Assembly (NCBI GenBank): GCA_907165275.2
Contig: OU015674.1
Coordinates: 248,001-312,000 of the forward strand
Direction of reading: 5' to 3'
Length of the DNA: 64,000 nucleotides
From: Zygaena filipendulae
Lineage: Eukaryota > Arthropoda > Insecta > Lepidoptera > Zygaenidae
Shown piece by piece: positions 59,456 through 64,000 of the stretch (the stretch's first letter is position 1; each line of letters starts with the position of its first letter). The position numbers were made by a program, and so were the translations under genes. The notes beneath the pieces are model-generated. The model made no database searches. It saw only the letters and a program-made list of their open reading frames with translations, and was not told the DNA's origin.

Positions 59456-59878
59456 ATATTCTTTAGGGTCCTGAAATGCACACGGATTAAGAGAATCGTG
59501 AGCCGGTAAGTTTTCATACAAAAAGCGATAACGTTTCTCCCCCCCTTACACATAGTCAAATTTGGATATTTTTTTTAACATGTTATTGATATAGTGCATA
59601 AGTAGGGCGTTTTTATTTTAATGAAATATTGCTTATAAAAAGAGTTATTAGCATCTTAATACCCATATTTTTTTTCAACAAAAAACAACCTCGAGCGTTT
59701 CAATTTATTGAAGTTAAACTAAACCGAATTACTAAATTAGAAAAACGTACAACTCTAGATTAAGGTGTACCTACCGTGAGACAGCCGCTAATCTATACTA
59801 TATAATAATAAAAAAAGAGGTTTGGTCAGATTGAGAGGTTGTAGGGGCTAATCTCTGGATCTGCGGAACCGATCTCTG

Positions 59879-59962
59879 TTAACCCAATGGTTAAATGTCA
59901 GAGAATGCCGCAAGGCATTAAGTTCACCATTTGTGCTAGAAAGAATAATTAAAAAAAAAAAC
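59879..59962 (+). repeat. LINE 3'-end relic
   Basis: Matches the 3' terminus of the LINE at 54945-55049 (CAATGGTTAAATGTCAGAG, CCGCAAGGCATTAAGTTC) and ends in A-rich sequence. Confidence 0.7.
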
Positions 59963-60042
59963 TAATTTGAAAAATCTTTCAATATTAGAATGCTACAGTG
60001 ACATAGGCTTATTGTAACCGGAATTCCCGCGGGAAGTCCAAA

Positions 60043-60363
60043 ATGGGGATGTGGACTACTTTTGAAAATCAAAATTCTAATTAGTCCGTCAGTTAGAAAA
60101 TAAAAAACAATAGACACGTATGTTTTGATTTTTCAAATAAATTAAAATATATAGAGATAAAGCGCATTAAAGTTTAGGGTGAGGGGGTCGTCACTAACCG
60201 CTAAAACCGCCATACAAACTGTCAGAATAGTGACGTCACGCGAAATTTCAACTCAATATATCGCCGTTCTTTTTTGATTACGTAAAAAAAAAAAAAATAC
60301 GTGTCCAATATTTTTTAATAATCTACAAGACGGACTAAAAAATAAAAATTAGTCAACATGTCC
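60043..60363. mobile_element. Family A MITE, copy 8
   Basis: GGGGATGTGGACTA ... TAGTCAACATGTCC; GTGACGTCAC kept at 60230, the first palindrome reduced by deletion to GTCGTCAC (about 60187). Confidence 0.85.
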
Positions 60364-60430
60364 ATTCTTACTTATTCAGGTTTCTGGTTAATCAAAGGGT
60401 TCTTAAACTTCTCTCTAGACCTTTCCACGA

Positions 60431-60454
60431 CTCTCTCTCTCTCTCTCTCTCTCT
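60431..60454. repeat. CT microsatellite
   Basis: About twelve CT units between an A-family MITE and a LINE fragment. Confidence 0.85.
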
Positions 60455-60473
60455 TCAAACAAAGGTCATCGTC

Positions 60474-60770
60474 GATTGTGCAAGTGCGAATCCTCAAGAT
60501 ATTTGGACATATCATCCGCAAAGAATGCTCCTTGAAACGACTAGTAGTAAAAGGAAGAGTAGAAGGTCAACGTTCTCGCGGCCGATCACCCATACGATGG
60601 ACGGACCTCATAAAAGCATCGATTAACTGTTCCCTTACTGAGTGCACACGCAGCGCCGCTAATAGAGAGAGATGGAGGAGTCTCGCAAAGGCTGCTATCA
60701 ACCTAGACAATCCATGACCACGAACACTCCGCCAGGACGACTGAGAAGAAGAAGAAGAACAAATCAAGGT
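60474..60770 (+). pseudogene. LINE ORF2 C-terminal fragment (RTE/L2-like style)
   Basis: The frame reads VRILKIFGHIIRK, VVKGRVEGQRSRGRSPIRW, ECTRSAANRERWRSLAKAA, then a stop at 60717. This is the common C-terminal tail of insect non-LTR RTs (GHxxR, RGRxxxRW, RxRWR). A GAAGAAGAAGAA run follows at 60747-60758. It is preceded by a CT microsatellite and an A-family MITE. Confidence 0.7.
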
Positions 60771-61849
60771 GTGAAGTGACCGGGGCAAAATAAATAAATA
60801 TAAAACGAAAAACTCTTCAACTTGTCTCTTACGAAAATGGAAACGTGCCCGACCTAACCCACACAATTTCGTATTCCCACTTTGTTAAAATTATTTATTA
60901 ATTTATTCAAATTAAATGGCAATATAAAATCAAATTACACAGACTTTCAGTTTGTTGTCTAAGTGTCTCGAGTTGATTGTTTATCATTATTATGCGGGAA
61001 TTATTGTGAAGTTACTGGAATGCTATCGCTGGCCGCCCGGCGCCCGCCCTTCGTCGTTCTATTGTAATTGGTTTTGTTTGCAACTTTGTGCGCCCGGGGC
61101 GCGGGATCAAATCGCGTTTACGAGGATTCCTTCGTATCGTGTTTATCTAGTGATTGCGTTTATTATCATTGTACTGGAATATCATTGGGTACGGTACATT
61201 TATCTTATTAAACTTAAATCTAGACGCATACAGGTGCAAGCAATGTTTCTGTATGATCTATGCCATAATAGGTATGATTGTGTTTTATAATGTTCCTCGA
61301 AGAACACAGTACCGTTGTCGCGTACCACGCTTCTTTGCTACAACTGTGTGCCGAACGAACGCTGGTAAACGCTCTCCAAAACAATTACTTTGATACTATC
61401 GACATTACGTCTGTCCGTGTTGGAGTGTGCACTGTACAGGGGTATGTTACTGGATGTGCTCCGCGGTGCCGTATAACTTGTAAAATTGATAGACCGTAAT
61501 ACTGTTAGCTTTAAACTTCGTAAGTTTTGTAAATGCACAACCACTTCTCAATATTTTTGCTTTCTAGTAATTTGTGGTTAATGGTTTTGGTGGTACAATT
61601 GGTAATTTGGTACTGTTTATTAACCCAATAAATTGAAAAAAAAAAAAAAAGAATTATCTAAGTGCAAAACTGATGATACTTGTAATCGAACTTTCACCGC
61701 CTTTAAGGGGTTAAAATTTAATTGTTGTCGCATCATCTTTGTTAGTGCATTTTGATGGTTTATCTTCTGAATGACTTGACTATTTGATGTCATATTTTTC
61801 TTGTAAAGACAAAGGTTCACATCTATTTTGAGAGTTCCCGAAGTAGTAT
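60771..61849. other. No gene recognised
   Basis: GC-rich part at 61030-61120 (CGCCCGGCGCCCGCCC) and an A15 run near 61637. Frames up to 112 codons carry no motif. Confidence 0.5.
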
Positions 61850-62105
61850 GCATATGTGAGTTTGTTTGTTACGCTTTCACGGCTTACTCGTAACTAATCA
61901 ACCGGTCATCATAGAATTTCGCATACTTGTTGTCAAGAGTACAGAGAAAGACATAGGGTTTTTATCCTGGAATTTCCACGGGAACGCCGAAATAACACCG
62001 GTAAAATCTCATGAAATTTTGCATACACGTTGTCAGAGGTAGGAGAAAAGAAGCAGAAGAAAAGAAGAAGAAAAGGACATAGGGTAGGGTGGGGAACAAC
62101 TAGTA
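61850..62105 (+). repeat. Lep1-like relic
   Basis: GTTTGTTACGCTTTCACGG, AATCAACCGGTCATCATAG, two GTTGTCA(A/G)AG motifs and a GAAGAAAAG run near 62050-62080. Confidence 0.5.
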
Positions 62106-62309
62106 ACGGAATAAGTCGGTGAATCTAATGCATTTAACAACCAACAGATGCGACGGATAGGTACCTACCGGTCTTCCTGTTAAGTATGTAAAGAAACTAA
62201 CGCCTTGAGTTAACTATACTTTTATTTTCATTAATACCGCACATAGACTATACAAGAGAAATAGAACACTTCTTACGACCACTTAAATCTAGGAGAGTAA
62301 CTACAATGA

Positions 62310-62815
62310 AGCTCTTCAATCCTTGGCCTTCTCTTGCTGCCTCCCCGGAGGGGAGGCGGCAGAGGTGACTGCGTCGGGGCAGAGCCCCCTGCAGTGGGCG
62401 ATCCCACGCTGTCCGCCACTACGGACAGGAACTGGGGGGCGGTCTAGAGACCGCGTGGATCGTCGGGGCGGGACCGACGCCGCCTGTCAGGGCGGCGTCC
62501 AGGCCCCGTCAGCCAAGCTAGGTGGGCAGCGTTGGCTCGTCATCGCGAGAGATAAGCTCGCGCGGAAATCGCTCCCCCTCGGGTGGACGGGCATGGATGT
62601 GCTCGTGGTCCGACGCGTCCGCTCGCCCGAACATCCGAGAGGTGAGCCGCTGAACGAACTCGTCCAGCGGCTCGACCCTCAGGTCCCTCTGGATTAGATG
62701 CTCCGCACGTAGCGCGTAGAGCTCTGGCAGCGGCACGCAGTGCCAAAGCTCGCGCGCATGGACGCACATGGCAGTGCGTACCGTGCCGGAGCGCATTTAT
62801 ACCCACAACCCCACC
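62310..62815 (-). pseudogene. GC-rich Jockey-like LINE 3' fragment
   Basis: Minus strand: ALRAEHLIQRDLRVEPLDEF, VQRLTSRMFGRADASDHEH, PPEGERFPRELISRD. This resembles the C-terminal end of Jockey-type ORF2 proteins (RDL.....I, RADASxHEH). The GC content differs sharply from the surroundings, consistent with a transposed codon-biased fragment. Frames on the plus strand here are shadows. Confidence 0.5.
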
Positions 62816-63374
62816 ACACCAACGATTGTGGGGTACAGACTTTAATTTATTAAATGGCCATGAGGGTACGGACTAAATAACAGTGTTGCCATGACATAAG
62901 CTAGAATTCCCTGAAATAAGGAACAATTTAACAGAAAACATGACAAGTAGGTATCTTGTTAATTTTTTTTTCTTGATTAATTCCTTAATTTAATCAAACT
63001 GTAATTGTTATGTTTCTATTTGCGCATAAATACGTTTTTCTTTCAATGAAAAGAGTAGGCTCTCAGCCGCAGTCACTTTCAATAACAACTGCCAGAAAAT
63101 CCTTTCAAAACAACTACAATAAAGAAAGTCGGTCTAAACAATTCCGGTTCCACTGAATGCCCGCTCCCAACCGTTTGTCAATGAAGAGCTGTGTTTATTA
63201 TTATTTTAAATTTCTTTCGTCCAGTTTTGTAAATGATTTACCTACAAAAGAGAAATATTACAGATGCAAACGTAAATACACTTCTATAGTCGGTGAATAT
63301 TCAATTTTGCATTTAATTCTCTCTGGGATTAGGTACCGAGCCACTGTCCATGAAATATTTAATTTATAAGAAAG

Positions 63375-63528
63375 AAGAAGAAGAAAATACATTTATTTCA
63401 GCACAACGCACAAGAAAAAGAAACAAACATCAACAGTGCCTAATCTAAAGAGACAAAGATAATATCTCTTGCATGCTCTGCCGAAAGGGTCACCAACTCA
63501 GCATCAAACAACTCAGAAACAAAGAGAA
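63375..63528 (-). repeat. LINE-like 3'-end fragment, antisense
   Basis: Starts with GAAGAAGAAGAAAATAC, reading on the minus strand as a 3' UTR ending ATTTTCTTCTTCTTC. The body (TCACCAACTCAGCATC) resembles LINE UTR debris. It abuts an A-family MITE at 63530. Confidence 0.4.
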
Positions 63529-63529
63529 T

Positions 63530-63849
63530 GGGCATGTTGACTAATTTTTATTTTTTAGTCCGTCTTGTAGATTATTAAAAAATATTGGACACGTATTTTT
63601 TCTTTTTTTACGTAATCAAAAAATAACGGCGATATATTGAGTTGAAATTTCGCGTGACGTCACTATTCCGACAGTTTGTATGGCTGTTTTGCGGTTAGTG
63701 ACGTCACGACCTCCTCATCCTAAACTTTAATGCGCTTTTGCGTATATTTTAATTTATTTAAAAAAGCAAAAATACGTGTCTATTGTTTTTTTATTTTCTA
63801 ACTGACGGACTAATTAGAATTTAGATTTTCAAAAGTAGTCCACATCCCT
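63530..63849. mobile_element. CRE-bearing MITE, family A, copy 9
   Basis: GGGCATGTTGACTA ... TAGTCCACATCCC; GTGACGTCAC at 63654 and 63698 (spacing 44 because of one deleted base). Confidence 0.85.
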
Positions 63850-64000
63850 ATTGTTTTTTAAAAGTACCATTACAAACCTAATCCTAATCACCACATAGTA
63901 TAAAAAGTCGCTTCCCGCTGTCTGTCCCTATGTACATATTCCCAGATCTTTAAAACTAGGTAGGTGCGCAACGAATTTTCATGCGGTTTTCACCGATAGA

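Noticed and set aside
62323..62697. 124-aa plus-strand frame
   Set aside because: GC-rich shadow of the LINE fragment on the minus strand.
1..64000. CRISPR array, bacterial operon or phage island
   Set aside because: No regularly spaced direct repeats with unique spacers, no ribosome binding sites or compact gene order; introns, SINEs and LINEs show a eukaryotic nuclear origin.

Overview
The window reads as nuclear DNA of a moth or butterfly (Lepidoptera). It is AT-rich, has no bacterial gene organisation, and is packed with repeat families typical of lepidopteran genomes: Lep1-type Helitron-like elements (starting near CTACTAATATTATAAATG and ending CAGCTAG), tRNA-derived SINEs, CR1/Jockey-like LINEs with TAAA-rich tails, and at least nine groups of small terminal-inverted-repeat or foldback elements. 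The species cannot be named from this sequence alone.

Only one protein-coding host gene can be defended: a trypsin-like serine protease on the minus strand. Five exons (55856 down to 51477) join in phase at GT-AG sites and give a catalytic domain with the His-Asp-Ser triad, an S1-pocket Asp and an R-IVGG activation site, preceded by an unusually long propeptide segment. A sixth, tentative exon (58796-58719) encodes a signal-peptide-like stretch before a perfect GTAAGT donor, but has CTG where an ATG is expected. A 5'-truncated LINE and Lep1-like relics sit in its introns. Two weaker host signals are a TATA + initiator + DPE core promoter with a possible non-coding first exon at 6682-6855 (plus) and a lone exon-like open frame at 22249-22433 (minus).

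Layout: 1-12 kb holds foldback elements, a three-layer transposon nest at 7.7-8.4 kb, a putative promoter and a 270-bp tandem duplication. 12-30 kb is a mosaic of MITEs, Lep1 pieces and SINEs, with a near-perfect inverted repeat of two 268-bp arms at 18.6-19.2 kb. 30.4-33.9 kb is a nearly complete LINE ORF2 (endonuclease + reverse transcriptase) broken once. 34-46 kb holds more MITEs, a TIR element carrying a LINE fragment, and two GC-rich single-copy blocks with transcription-factor-like motifs. 46.1-48.9 kb is a second LINE inserted in a dispersed repeat that also carries a Lep1 copy. 51.4-58.8 kb is the protease gene. 59-64 kb is LINE, SINE and MITE debris.

There is no operon, phage, CRISPR array or evident novel multi-gene system here. 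The most notable non-gene structures are a MITE family that carries two CRE-type palindromes (GTGACGTCAC) at a fixed 45-bp spacing, and the long inverted repeat that could give a double-stranded RNA. Family names for repeats come from memory of lepidopteran genomes; the structures (inverted repeats, copies, nesting) are read directly from the sequence.
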